Source of the DNA: Budorcas taxicolor
Taxonomy: Eukaryota > Chordata > Mammalia > Artiodactyla > Bovidae
NCBI RefSeq assembly: GCF_023091745.1
Contig: NC_068910.1
Coordinates: 128,047,170-128,111,169 of the forward strand
Length of the DNA stretch: 64,000 bases
Reading direction: 5' to 3'
Position 1 is the stretch's first letter. Each line of letters starts with the position of its first letter. The position numbers were made by a program, and so were the translations under genes. The notes beneath the pieces were generated by a model. That model was not told the DNA's origin. It saw nothing but the letters and a program-made list of their open reading frames with translations, and ran no database searches. Shown here in pieces: positions 20,980 through 32,359 of the stretch.

Positions 20980-22685
20980 CAGGTTCAAGAAGTTATGGTA
21001 AGTATAATTATTATCATCATTCTTGCTACTACTCGCAAAATAATGAACAAAAATTAGAAAGGCAGATACTACAGAAGATTTTTCATAGCAAATGAGGTAT
21101 ACAAACACGTAGTCTTCAAAACACTCAACCGATTCTACCTTTGTGCACCCCAAACCATTTGTATCATCTCTACCTGAGAACTCTGCCTCTGAACTGCAGT
21201 GTGAGCTCTGCAAAAACAGGAAAACTGTATTCATCCAGAGTTTCTCTTAATGTCTAGAAAGAATAGGAATTAAGAAATTCTGAATTGATGCAAAGCTGTC
21301 AAAACAAAAAACAACAACAACAAAAAAAACTTTCTCAGAAGAAATTTATTCCACAAGTTGATTTGAAGATGTACTAGCAAATGAGTTTATAATGCTCCCC
21401 TAAATGTCAGTAGGAGGTAGCCAACCTAAACTGTAATTAATTAAAAGTAATCTGTAAGCTTGTCGAATGTAAATGGTTACAAAAGGATGCTAAATGAGAA
21501 AGGGAAAGACTCATGCAACAACAAAGGCAGGTGAGAGTGGTCATCAGAGAGGAGAGCTAAAGCCAGGGGGTCACCTGTCTCCTGCTCTGCTCAGCATGAG
21601 GGTGTTTGGACTGGAAATGTTCTGGCTCTTCCGACAGAAACCTCTCCTGGGACGAGAGACACAATTCATCAAGCTACCAAGACTTGACAGGACTGTCCCT
21701 GAGGACATCAGCTTTGATTCTGTATTCACCAAGAAACCTTCTGAACTGTCATGGTTTTTCAGAGTGAACTCACAGTCTCAGGCCAGGGTTTCCCCCAGCT
21801 TCAAGTTAATAAAGCTGCATTCTAACTTACATATCAGAATTGGGGTGGAAGAAGGGATTGTCATGAGCCAATTATCCGGTGCCTAATCGTGCCGGGAAAA
21901 AACCAAGTAGGATTAAATTGTTGGTGCTATAAAACTATGGACTGGACTTAGGTTAGAAGGTTCAGGCCTGCTACCTTTACCTGTCACATCACTTCAACAA
22001 GTACAGCCAAGATTACAGGAAGAGTTAAGGGCTGGGAGGAAGCCCCAGCCTTCACTGTCACTATTCCCCATTGGGTCCTTCAGAGTTCAAAGAAGCATCA
22101 TACGGACTGCAACAACAAAAACAATTTCCTTTGTCTCAGCAGATTCCAAGCAGAAGATCAAAAGGCCATAGGTGTGGCTATGGCTAAAGAACTACTGATT
22201 AACTTTATTAAAAAAAAAAAAGTTTGACAAGGCAATTGATTTATTATAACATAACAGAATTATTATAAAGCATAGTTTTATAAGGTATGCAATTATTGGT
22301 CTCTTTAGTTTTTAACATTCAAACATATTCTGTTAGTCATTTCTAGACCCATGACTCTTCAAAGGACACCAAAATAATTTGCTGATTCAATGCAAATAAA
22401 TCACACTAATCATTTTCTTATGTATACAAAATAACTACCTGAAAGACTTTTCTTTACCTTTGCAACCAACTGGGATGGCATTGCATGGATAAGGTGTGGA
22501 TGATCTATGATCACTGAGTCCAGAGAAATGCTCAATGTATATCCATCTGGACAACATGAAAAGTATCGAGAGCCACTCACATTTACTTCTGCTTATAGTT
22601 GCAGCAATGCAACATGGCTTTAAAAATCTTTATTTGTGGAATTTTCGATTGCTATAAAGTTAGAATATGTCTCTGAAATTCTTTC
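20980..22685. other. Unique sequence including a 130-codon open frame
   Basis: No repeat recognised. The frame at 21494-21886 (plus) is the longest outside a mobile element on this side of the window and is listed separately. An A-run lies at 22209-22221. Confidence 0.45.
21494..21886 (+). other. 130-codon open frame of unknown status
   Basis: The frame starts MRKGKTHATTKAGESG and ends in a stop at 21886. I recognise no domain, signal peptide or transmembrane segment, and it does not overlap a recognisable repeat. No clear Kozak context, CpG-rich promoter or flanking splice pattern supports a gene. In AT-rich DNA of this length one such frame is expected by chance, so I list it only as a candidate. 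It could be part of a non-coding transcript. Confidence 0.12.
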
Positions 22686-22875
22686 TTCTACTCTGTGTCT
22701 ATGTACAACAACCTCCAGCCACACCAGCGTATCTGGAACTTTCCTTCTCCATGGATGAGTCTGACTCTACGTAATTCTCTTGCTCAGATGACCTACTCCA
22801 TTGCCTGATTCTTGTCTCTCCACGTTCAATTTTCTTCTCATCCCCTGTTTATCTTTCTGTTTTCTATCCTGCTGC

Positions 22876-23085
22876 TGTCCAATAAAACTTTCTGTAATGT
22901 TGAAAATGTTCTATATACACACTTTCCAATAGAGCACCCACTAGTGACAGGTAGCATTAAATGAGAGGAGCATTAAAATGTGGCTAATGCAACTGAAGAA
23001 GTAATTTTTTTTTTAATTTTCATTCATTTAAATTTAATTCTAAACAGTTACATCTAGGTAGCAGTTACCATTCTGAACCGTGCAT
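22876..23085 (+). mobile_element. hAT-type (MER/Charlie-like) DNA transposon relic
   Basis: 'gctgtccaataaaactttct', 'aatgttctatatacacac' and 'aaaatgtggctaatgcaact' belong to the same mammal-wide family seen at the start of the window. The far end is decayed. Confidence 0.5.
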
Positions 23086-24875
23086 AATTCTAACACATGG
23101 AAGTAATACTGGAGCTCTTATTTTCTGTCATTATGGTATATGTGTATATAATCTTCATCTCTTAGAAAGAAGAAATTAAATTTATATGGCACTCAAATGA
23201 TTTCTCCCTTTCAACAAAACCATGGTCCCTGATCATTTATTTAACTCCCTCAGCTTGAAATCTCTAAGGAGTTCAAGGAAGGAAAAGGAATAGTGAAGCC
23301 AAGAAGCAAGAAAGAGAAATAATTTTTTTTTCAGGCTACAAACTTCAGCAGCAATGTAAATCCATGAAGCCATTCCCTCGAGTCGGCTTTGGCCCTGCCT
23401 ATCAATAGAACATTAATGGCTGATTAGCAAATACTGAATATTTGTGGATTTGGCATGAGGAGATCTGTGCCTGGGCCCTTTGATGAGACCTCCCAGTGCA
23501 GAGATTTCACGGGGCTGCCGCACTCTGCAGGGCCAGAATCGGATGTCAGCCAGGAAAACTGCTCGCGCCTTGAACCTGCGGGTGATTCAATCTAGAGCAA
23601 AAGCTCCGCCTACAGGCCGCGGAAGTTAATGCAGTCTGGCTAACAGGGTGTTCATTCATCCTGACAAGAAGCCTATACAGTAGAAAATCTCATCTCCAAA
23701 TCCTGCCACAAAATCACACGTTCATGGGGGTGTGAGGAGATGGATAAAGTGAAGCATCTGTCAATTGCATCTCACCAAAACACTACCTCCCTGATTCCAC
23801 CAGATCGAAGCACTTCATTTCAGAACAAATAGCAGTTCATCACAGACCTCCTTCCTAGGCATAGTTTAACTGGGTCTTGCACCAGGGTGTTAAGTCCTTG
23901 TCACAGATCCCAATTCTCTGCCAAATGTATGTGCCACTATACACCTCCTTCTTTCATTTAGAGAATGAACAATGTAAATGATTTTACTGACAATGAAGTA
24001 CTTATTAAGAAATTCAGAGATAGAATTAGATCCTCCTACTTTCTCTTCATTTAATGACAATAGAATAATCTATTGTTACATTAAACGCATTAGAGATGAG
24101 CATAATAACCCTGCTATTTTTAGCACTTCGCCACCACCTTTGCTGGATTTACAGTATTTACAGGATTTACCTTATTAGAGGCAATACAGAACTGAGGTTT
24201 TTAGATATCCTTTCTGACCCTGACTCCTTGTGGCATTTTAATCCAGACTACCCTGGACAAGGAGGTGGCCCTGAGACCACCGGAAGGCGAGTTTCCCTGG
24301 GGAGCCATCTGAGGTTGTGAACTGCTGGGAGTCTGAATTCCTGTGAAGGAAGACCACCTCAGGATTCAGAAATTGGGACCATTTGGAGTTTAATGGCATC
24401 ATCACCAGAAGCCAGGCTTTCTGAACCTTAGAGGTAAGACTGTGGAAGCATGGTCTGGAAACTCTGCTGTATCTTTCATATCTGAGTTCCAGTTTCTATT
24501 TAGCTCAATGGCACGGAACTAGATGAGGGAAGGTGAGGTCATGGAATAGGGTCAGAGAACCATACCAGAATACCAGAACTGAATATTCACTCATTCACTC
24601 ATTTGCTCAGTATTTATTCAGCTCTAACAGGCAGACATGGTACCAAGACCAGAGACAGACACGGTTGTGGTTTTGCAGAACTCATGCTCTCTGGTGGCCA
24701 TCTGACAAAATGTGTTAGGCCAAAGCTCGTATTTCTGCTGAGCTCAGATAGTTATTGCAGGAGAGTTATGCTAGGTATCATCTATGTTAGAAATATGGGA
24801 ACAAGAATTCCAGTTGCAGCTAACTTGTTTCTTTCATTCTCATGCTATTTGCGATCTTAGCAAATTAATTTTCAT
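23086..24875. other. Unique sequence with a small CpG cluster
   Basis: No repeat or exon recognised. At 23379-23632 there are 11 CpG dinucleotides in about 255 bases, against very few elsewhere in the window; see the regulatory entry. Confidence 0.45.
23375..23640. promoter_or_regulatory. Candidate cis-regulatory element (CpG cluster, homeodomain-like motifs)
   Basis: The block is unique, richer in G+C than its surroundings, and holds 11 CpGs (for example in 'ctcgcgcc' and 'ggccgcgg'). Close by are TAAT (23414-23417) and GATTAG (23422-23427), cores bound by homeodomain proteins. CpG retention in a CpG-poor mammalian region suggests low germline methylation or selection. There is no TATA or obvious transcript, so function is inferred only. 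Confidence 0.3.
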
Positions 24876-24879
24876 TTTT

Positions 24880-25020
24880 TCTCCAATCAAATATTGAAGG
24901 ACCCTCTATTATATGGAAGGCATTATACTGGGCTTTTTATAGGTTCTGTGATTAACACAAAGATCCTCAAGGAGTTCACAGGCAAAAATAGGAAAATAAG
25001 ACAAATGCATAAATAACAAT
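24880..25020 (+). mobile_element. L2 fragment
   Basis: 'ctattatatggaaggcatta', 'tactgggctttttataggtt' and 'ctcaaggagttcacagg' follow the order of the conserved L2 3' block. Diverged. Confidence 0.45.
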
Positions 25021-25194
25021 ACTAAATTGAAAAACAAAATTGCATAAGAAAAACCAAACAGATAAAACTATTAGGAGAATCATGGGATGCTGGGATTGAT
25101 GGAAGGATCAAGAAAGTTGGAGGACGTACAATCTGAACTTAATGAGAGTGTGATTGTGACAAGTGATTCAATGAAAATCAACAGAGCACTAAAA

Positions 25195-25370
25195 AAACCC
25201 ATTAATTCCATTAACCAGTTGAGCTTCACGGCAGCTCTGTGGGATCAAGTTACTTTTTTTTCTAAGTGAGAACACTGAGCCTTGGATAATTTAAATGACT
25301 CATTAATACTACCTAACTTCAGAGCTCTGTACATACCAAGGCAAATTTACCACTCCAAACTCCAAACGAC
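25195..25370 (-). mobile_element. MIR SINE (antisense)
   Basis: 'cacggcagctctgtgggatc', 'aagtgagaacactgagcctt' and 'aatttaaatgactcattaat' fit the reverse of a MIR core. Old, with indels. Confidence 0.5.
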
Positions 25371-25484
25371 TCAGCAAATTTCTCCAATTTATATGATCTC
25401 ATAGACTTTCATCTCCTACAAAATATCTTGATCATTTCCAGCACAGGTGGAACAGAAGGATCCATGCGTGACCAAAGGATACAA

Positions 25485-25812
25485 GGGAGTGGTAGATTGA
25501 ATTCCCCCCAAAAGATTACAACATTTCTGGTTCCACATGTACATCCATACAGGCATTCTCTCTCAACAAGTACAGTCTGTGTCCCCTCATCTTGAAACCA
25601 GGAAGGTCTTTGTGACTACCGGAACTAGTAGAGTACAGCAGAAGTGATGCTATCTGACTCTTGAAACTAAGCCGTAAAAGGTGCCATAGCTTCTGCCTGG
25701 CACTCCGTCTCTCAGGCTCTTGTCCTGTCAGCATGCTTTGAAAAATCCCAGGCCATGTGGCAAGACCCAAAGGAGAGATTCTGAGACCCTGGCCCTCATC
25801 CCTAGCTGAGAT
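25485..25812 (+). mobile_element. Old mammalian LTR relic (MLT1-like)
   Basis: 'attacaacatttctggttcc', 'gcagaagtgatgctatctga' and 'ccataggcttctgcctgg'-type order near 25686, then 'aaaatcccaggccatgtggc', fit an MLT1-type LTR 5' and middle region. Its 3' part is replaced by the BovB nest starting at 25829. Confidence 0.5.
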
Positions 25813-26456
25813 CCCAGCTAGTGATATCCTCAGTTCACTTTAGTCACTCAGTCATGTTCGACTCTTTGTGACCCCATGGACTGCAGCACGCCAGGCCTCC
25901 CTGTCTGTCATCAACTCCCGGAGTTTACTCAAACTCACATTCATTGAGTCGATGATGCCATCCAACCATCTCATCCTCTGTCATCCCCTTCTCCTCCCGT
26001 CTTCAGTCTTTCCCAGCATCAGGGTCTTTTCAAATGAGTCAGTTCTTCACATCAGGTGGCCAAAGTATTAGAGTTTCAGCTTTAGCATCAGTCTTTCCAA
26101 TGAATATTCAGGACTTATTTCCTTTAGGATGGACTGGTTGGATCTCCTTGCTGTCCAAGGGACTCTCAAGAGTCTTCTCCAACACCACAATTCAAAAGCA
26201 TCAATTCTTTGGCACTCAGCTTTCTTTATAGTCCAACTCTCACATCCATACATGACTACTAGAAAAACCACAGCTTTGACTAAATGAACCTTTGTTGGCA
26301 AAGTAATGTCTCTGCTTTTTAAAATGCTGTCTAGGTTGGTCAGAACTTTTCTTCCAAGGAGTAAGCGTCTTTCAATTTCATGGCTGCATTCACCATCTTC
26401 AGTGATTTTGGAACCCCAAAATAAAGTCTGTCACAGTTTCCACTGTTTCCCCATCT

Positions 26457-27652
26457 TAGTTCAGTTCAGTTCAGTTCAGTCGCCCAGTCATGGCTGACTC
26501 TTTGTGACCCCATGAATCACAGCACACCAGGCCTCCCTGTCCATCACCATCTCCCGGAGTTCACTCAGACTCAAGTCCATTGAGTCCGTGATGCCATCCA
26601 GCCATATCATCCTCTGTCGTCCCCTTCTCCTCCTGTCCCCAATCCCTCCAAGCATCACAGTCTTTTCCAATGAGTCAACTCTTCGCATGAGGTGGCCAAA
26701 GTACTGGAATTTCAGCTTTAGCATCCTTCCTTCCAAAGAAATCCCAGGGTTGATCTCCTTCAGAATGGACTGGTTGGATCTCCTTGCAGTCCAAGTGACC
26801 CTCAAGAGTCTTCTCCAACACCACAGTTCAAAAGCATCAATTCTTCAGTGCTCAGCCTTCTTCACAGTCCAACTCTCACATCCATACATGACCACAGGAA
26901 AAACCATAGCCTTGACTAGACGGACCTTAGTCGGCAAAGTAATGTCTCTGCTTTTGAACATACTGTCTAGGTTGGTCATAATTTTTCTTCCAAGGAGTAA
27001 GCATCTTTTAATTTCATGGCTGCAGTCACCATCCGCAGTGATTTTGGAGCCCAAAAAAATAAAGTCTGACACCGTTTCCACTGTTTCCCCATCTATTTCC
27101 CATGAAGTGATGGGACCAGATGCCATGATCTTCGTTTTCTGAATGTTGAGCTTTAACCCAACTCTTTCGCTCTCCTCTTTCACTTTCATCAAGAGGCTTT
27201 TTAGCTCCTCTTCACTTTCTGCCATAAGGGTGGTGTCATCTGCATATCTGAGGTTATTGATATTTCTCTCAGCAATCTTGATTCCAGCTTGTGTTTCTTC
27301 CAGTCCAGCGTTTCTCATGATGCACTCTGCATATAAGTTAAATAATCAGGGTGACAATATACAGCCTTGACATACTCCTTTTCCTATTTGGAACCAGTCT
27401 GTTGTTCCATGTCCAGTTCTAACTATTGCTTCCTGACCTGCATACAGATTTCTCAAGAGGCAGCTCAGGCATTCTGGTATTCCCATCTCTTTCAGAATTT
27501 TCCACAGTTTGCTGTGATCCACACAGTCAAAGGCTTTGGCATAGTCAATAAAGCAGAAATAGATGTTTTTCTGGAACTCTCTTGCTTTTTCCATGATCCA
27601 GTGGATGTTGGGAATTTGATCTCTGGTTCCTCTGCCTTTTCTAAAACCAGCT
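26457..27652 (-). mobile_element. Inner BovB LINE inserted in the outer BovB
   Basis: It starts at its 3' end with the (AGTTC)n-like tail 'ttcagttcagttcagttcag' on the plus strand and runs 1,196 bases to a 5' truncation inside the reverse transcriptase region ('tctaaaaccagct'). The host sequence continues with no base lost on either side and with at most 2 bases that could be a duplication. Less diverged than the outer copy. Coding remains are described in the next entry. Confidence 0.9.
26488..27594 (-). pseudogene. BovB reverse transcriptase remnant of the inner copy, two in-frame stops
   Basis: A single frame runs through RTE-type reverse transcriptase and the region after it. Landmarks are 'FIDYAKAFDCVDH' (palm motif with the first catalytic Asp), 'GHGTTDWFQIGKGVCQGC', and RYADD (27235-27246), followed by 'MYGCESWT' and 'RRSNQSILK'. 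It is closed by an opal stop at 27346-27348 and a second stop at 26845-26847, with no frameshift between. The N-terminal endonuclease is missing by 5' truncation, so no active protein is expected. Confidence 0.87.
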
Positions 27653-27708
27653 ATTTCCCATGAAGTGATGGTATACCAGATGCCATGATCTTCATTTTCT
27701 GAATGTTG

Positions 27709-27732
27709 AGTTTTAAGCCGAGTTTTAAGCCA
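27709..27732. repeat. 12-bp in-frame tandem duplication inside the outer BovB
   Basis: 'agttttaagccg' (27709-27720) is followed at once by 'agttttaagcca' (27721-27732). The corresponding place in the other BovB copies has one unit. Confidence 0.88.
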
Positions 27733-28230
27733 AGTTTTTCGCTCTCCTGTTTCACTTTCATCAAGAGGCTCTTTAGGTCTTCTTCCCTTTCTGCCATAAA
27801 GGTGGTATCATTTGCATATCTGAGGTTATTGATATTTCTCCCGGCAATCTTGATTCCAGCTTATGCTTCATCCAGCCTGACATTTTGCATGATGTACTCT
27901 GCATAGAAGTTAAAAGAGCAGGGTGACAGTATACATCCTTGACTTCCTCCTTTTCCTATTTGGAACCAGTCTGTTGTTCCATGTCCAGTTCTAACTGTTG
28001 CTTCCTGACCTGCATACAGATTTCTCAAGAGGCAGCTCAGGTGGTCTGGTATTCCCATCTTTGAACAATTGTCCACAGTTTGCTGTGATCCACACAGTCA
28101 AAGGCTTTGGCGTAGTCAATAAAGCAGATGTTTTTCTGGAACCCTTGCTTTTTTGATGATCCAATGGATGTTGGAAATTTGATCTCTGGTTCTTGTTAGG
28201 AATTAGGAATCTCTGCTTCCTAGTGATATC

Positions 28231-28925
28231 TTATTAAACAATAAATCACTGACCCTGGAGATGAGTGGGAGCTCTGAGATGTAGTATTTACCAACTGCGA
28301 TGGTATGAACACCGCCACTACCACTAATTTCATACTATCAACATGAAGTCATTGAAAGTGGACTTGAGAAATAGATGTACACAACTGGCTTTGTAAATCA
28401 ATGCAACTAGGTGCCAGCACAGCACTGCTCCCACCCATAGTCTGCAAAGACTTAGCCCCCAAGTGAGTGACCCATGTCTGAAGCAAATGCTCCAGCCCTC
28501 AGTCCAGCTGTCCAAGTGATGCCAAGTGGAGCACTGACTCTCCTCCAAAGACCTGCCCAAATTTCAGATTTATGAGTGATTGCTGGGTTTTGATAAGCTT
28601 TTAAGCTACATACCAAGTGTTAGAATGGCTGTTATGCAGCATGAAGTAACCAAAACAAATGAAAAAATGTGAAGGAGACGAAGACTCCAACATGACCTGC
28701 AGGTTGTAACACCAGAAGGTTGACAAGGCAATTTTATGCTTGAAGCTAAGGAATCTACAGTTAAAATTTGTGAGTTTGGAAACCACAAGCAAATAGAAAA
28801 CAGAGCAACTGATACTGGCTAGACATTAGGTAACTATCTGATAAAACTAAGATATTACTGGAGCCCAGCTTAACCTCTAAGGGAATTTGTGCATTTTTTA
28901 AAAAACGGTCAAAGGAACAAATTAG
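28231..28925. other. Unique sequence
   Basis: No gene or repeat recognised. Confidence 0.45.
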
Positions 28926-28935
28926 AAGTCCTCAA

Positions 28936-29134
28936 GGGGGCTTTCCAAGTGGCTCAGTTGTAAAGAATCCTCCTGCCAATGCAGGAAAGATGGGTTCAAT
29001 CCCTGGGTTAGGATGATTCCCTGGAGAAGGAAATGGCAAGCCAATCCAGTATTCTTGCCTGGAAAATCCCATGGACAGAGGAGCCTCACGAGCTACAGAG
29101 TCGGACATGACCAAGTGACTAAACAACAACACTT
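28936..29134 (+). mobile_element. Bov-tA SINE
   Basis: Head 'gggggctttccaagtggctc', full body, and a 3' end shortened by loss of about 15 bases around 'acgagctacagagtcggac'. A 9-bp duplication with one mismatch ('agtcctcaa' 28927-28935, 'agttctcaa' 29135-29143) flanks it. Confidence 0.9.
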
Positions 29135-29144
29135 AGTTCTCAAA

Positions 29145-30635
29145 GCCAGGTTAGTCAGAGGTATTCTATGGCTAAAATCAACTAATGCAGTTGCTTGTAG
29201 GTGAATTCACAAGAAAAAGACATTTCAATGAATACAGTTTGCTCAACTTAAAATGTCATCCCATTAGGAAACCAGATTTCCTTAAATCTTTTATGACTGT
29301 TACAGATCTGCTGTTGGCGGATCCTAGCAAATGAAGAGACAAATTATTAAATACTGCTGCATTCACGTTACCAGGCAAATTTAGAAGTATCCCTAGTTCT
29401 TTGGTATCCGTGATTATGGGAGTGATCTCACACTGCAGCATACCATACAGTCATATTTTCTGCTCGCTAAATGTTCTTAGTTTGTAAATGGCATTAAGCA
29501 TATCAATATTTCATGGAGTTCTTCTCAGAAGATGACTTGCTCTATAGGTGTTTCGCCAACTAAACAAGATTAAGAACTAACTGAAATGAATCTATCATTA
29601 GTTAAAATGTAAGGATGCTATTTTTCCACAGGTTGGAAAGACTCCATATACTGTCTCTTCTCCAAACAACTGTCAGGTCTTCACCACATGACAATGAGAA
29701 TGGTAATCAGCAACTGAGATCTTACTTCTGAATGGCTTACTACTCTGGCCTTCAAGAAGCAGAAAGAAGCCAGCAGTTTTCTGAAGGCAAATTTGGCCTG
29801 AAGACACAGAATCACACAGTGCTCCAAAGAGACATGTGATTATGAGATTAGACTGTAAAGATATAAAATGAACATTTTAACCAAGCTCTAGGGGTGAAAC
29901 CAAGGTGACTGAAAGTGAGAAGGGACCCAGTATTAGAGATCTTAGTTCTACCATGCTTAGTTACTTTGAGAAAGTGTGTGTGTTACACTAAAGTCTTAAG
30001 AACTGTTTCTCAAGCAAGACTATATAATAAAAGAATCTATCACCAATAGACTAAAAAGCCAGTCAATTCCAGAAAAAAAAAATTCCCCAAATTTATACTT
30101 TTTATACAAAAAGTATAAAATACAAACAAAAGGCATAAAACACTGGATAGTGTTATAGACCTCAATATAATCACAGATACCCAAAACTGATGGTTGAATT
30201 TTCCAATATTTGGGCCTCCTAATAAAAATGCTAGTTAGCCAGAGGATTCTGACTTTATATAAAACACAATGATGATTACTTATTGATATTCTTTGTGGTT
30301 TATATTTCACTAATTTCAAAATGTATTTGAGACAGCATTCCTTTTTAGATCAAAGTTGACTCTTAAATTCTCTCCTTCTCTTTCTCATAACAAGATTATT
30401 AAGTCTTGATAGCTTCTTTTCTTTATTGTCATTGGACACTTCTCAATAATTTTAAATACTGAGGAAATAAAACTCCTCTGAGTTTCTTAATCAGTCTTCT
30501 TGTAGCACATATTCTTGCTAGAGCAGGCTTCTTTCTAACACTGGCTGGGGTAGAGAAGTGCCAAGTAGGGAGGAGATTGGTACCACTGTCTTCAAAGGAC
30601 ACTCCAGTCAAAGACTTTAAAACAAAACAAAATCT
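29145..30635. other. Unique AT-rich sequence with one hairpin
   Basis: About 1.5 kb with no recognisable gene or repeat. A 12-bp-arm inverted repeat is at 30092-30119. Confidence 0.45.
30092..30119. repeat. Inverted repeat, 12-bp perfect arms, 4-base loop
   Basis: The left arm 'tttatacttttt' (30092-30103) is the exact reverse complement of 'aaaaagtataaa' (30108-30119), with loop 'atac'. It lies in unique AT-rich DNA. Confidence 0.93.
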
Positions 30636-30639
30636 TTTG

Positions 30640-31370
30640 CTAGCAAGGGTATGATAAATTCATGTGTTCATATGACTATTGGTCTACATGTGACAGAGCT
30701 TCAAAACTGCTCTTATCCTTTGATGCAATAAGTCAAGGAATTCACTCTAAAATTTTTTTCAAAAAACATTTTAAAAATTAAAGTAAAAGCACATTCATCT
30801 TATTGCAAGATAGAACAGAACTTTAAAGGAACATAAATGCCAAGAAGTTTAAATATATTCTAGTATATATCTATGCTGCTGCTGCTGCTGCTGCTAAGTC
30901 CCTTCAGTCGTGTCCAACTCTGTGCGACCCCATAGACGGCAGCCCACTGGGGTTACACCCATCCCTGGGATTCTCCAGGCAAGAACACTGGAGTGGATTG
31001 TCATTTCCTTCTCCAATGCATGGAAGTGAAAAGTGAAAGTGAAAGTCGCTCAGTTGTGTCCGACTCTTTGATTTTCCAGGCAAGAGTACTAGAGTGGGTT
31101 GCCATTGCCTTCTCCAGAGTATTATAGAGAATAATAATTTATAGCACTCACATGCAGTATGATTTCATTTATGTATATGTCTGTGTGTGTTTCTGTTTGA
31201 GTGCATGTGTACCTGGAACAAAAAGGAAACACATATAAATCCCAACAAGAGTTATTTCTAGTCTAAGAATTGTGATATTTCTATTTTCTTCCTTACGTTT
31301 TCCTATGCTTTCTAAATGTTCTGCAGAATGGATAATATTTTCAGAATAATAAAAAAGAATGACACAATAA
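30640..31370 (+). mobile_element. Old L1 3' UTR relic split by a BOV-A2
   Basis: 'tatcctttgatgcaataagt', 'caaggaattcactctaaaat' on the left and 'tgatatttctattttcttcc', 'ttcctatgctttctaaatgt' on the right resemble the 3' UTR of old mammalian L1 elements, interrupted by the BOV-A2 at 30874-31115. No open frame. Confidence 0.5.
30874..31115 (-). mobile_element. BOV-A2 SINE (antisense) with internal deletion
   Basis: It starts with (TGC)7-like repeats and 'taagtcccttcagtcgtgtc', has the linker 'gtgaaaagtgaaagtgaaag', and ends 'gttgccattgccttctcc'. In the second monomer 'gtgtccgactctttg' joins directly to 'attttccaggcaagagtac', so about 45 bases are missing compared with the copies at 45.9 kb and 58.0 kb. 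Confidence 0.92.
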
Positions 31371-31840
31371 GTTTCCCTTTCGTGTCCTTAAACAAAACAA
31401 CAACAACAAAAAAAACAGTCAGACTATCCATTTCTCTGATTTTTCCAGAAAGTCTGATGCTGGGTTAATTTATTTACGCCTTTATCGGACGTGCTCCGCC
31501 AGAACTGCTTCAGCTTGGTTCTCCCTTCATCACACCTTCCTGAGTGCTGCCCACTCCAGAGGCCTGCAGCTCTCTGTGTACCAAGCAGGTCAAAGGTGTA
31601 TGGCTTTCTCTCTCCTATCCACACTGCCACTCTCAACTTTATGCTTTTGCTCCAGCTTTATAAGTCAGGAACTTGCTTGTCACTTCTGCATGACTTACTA
31701 TTCTACTTTCTTTTCCTCTCCTATTGTCCAAGTCTTAACGCAAGCAAATGTACTGACTTTAGTAATCTTCTTTTTTTTTTTCTCACCATCATGAAACATC
31801 TAACTGATAGGGTCTACATGAGGTCTCACTGATATGATGG
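31371..31840. other. Unique sequence
   Basis: Pyrimidine-rich and T-rich; the two overlapping plus-strand frames at 31491 and 31576 are leucine- and phenylalanine-rich with no domain, most likely chance. Confidence 0.4.
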
Positions 31841-31844
31841 CTCG

Positions 31845-32195
31845 TTATGTCAACCTCACAAATAAGGAATAAATCACAGTGATCCTTGAGATTGACCAAA
31901 TTGCCCAAATGGCATCCTGTTATCTCACTGGTGCCTATCTTCTCAAAGCTGCGAGACCACCAGATTCCAGACCTCTGGCTACGTGACCATCCCTTCAGAG
32001 AGTTTTTCATCAGTGGGATATAAGAAGGACTCCATCAGAAAGGGAAGACACTGGTTCTCCTTAAGAGCCAATCACCCTCTCTTTTCCCTCTAATAAATTT
32101 CCCTTTCCTTGCCAGACTGCCTGGCTCACTTCCTTTCTTTCTGCACTCACCTTTCATTAACAGCCAGTTTTCTTTCTTGGTTCACATGTAAGTAG
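31845..32195 (+). mobile_element. Possible ERV-type LTR fragment
   Basis: A TATA-like 'gggatataagaagg' (near 32014), a polyadenylation signal 'aataaat' (near 32092) and a U5-like pyrimidine-rich tail are in LTR order. No start border, duplication or internal region was identified, so this is tentative. Confidence 0.3.
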
Positions 32196-32359
32196 AAACT
32201 GTAAGCCCCCACAATTATATAATTAACAAAGAAATCTGTCATAACTCTGAACTACATTTTCAACTATTTCTTGTGTTTATCTTGTTTGACACTTTTATAC
32301 AAAGATCTGCAGGAAAACGTTAGGCCCTTGAAGTTTCTGGGCCCCTCATGTATATCAAG

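Larger units (their letters stand above)
25829..28219 (-). mobile_element. Outer BovB LINE, split in two by an inner BovB
   Basis: The outer copy occupies 25829-26456 and 27653-28219. Its left part ends at 'cactgtttccccatct' and its right part resumes at 'atttcccatgaagtgatgg', which are adjacent in an uninterrupted BovB (compare 50210-50240 and 53760-53790). An 11-bp direct repeat 'ctagtgatatc' at 25818-25828 and 28220-28230 flanks the whole, so the outer element was one insertion. About 18 bases of filler occur near its 5' end at 28195-28212. Its reverse transcriptase motif reads YAND in place of YADD (27807-27818). Confidence 0.9.

Noticed and set aside
21494..21886. Novel protein-coding gene
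   Set aside because: A single 130-codon frame without domain, promoter or splice evidence is not enough; kept only as a low-confidence entry.
26588..27142. 184-codon plus-strand open frame
   Set aside because: It is the antisense shadow of the inner BovB coding strand; the real similarity (YADD, FIDYAKAF) is on the minus strand.
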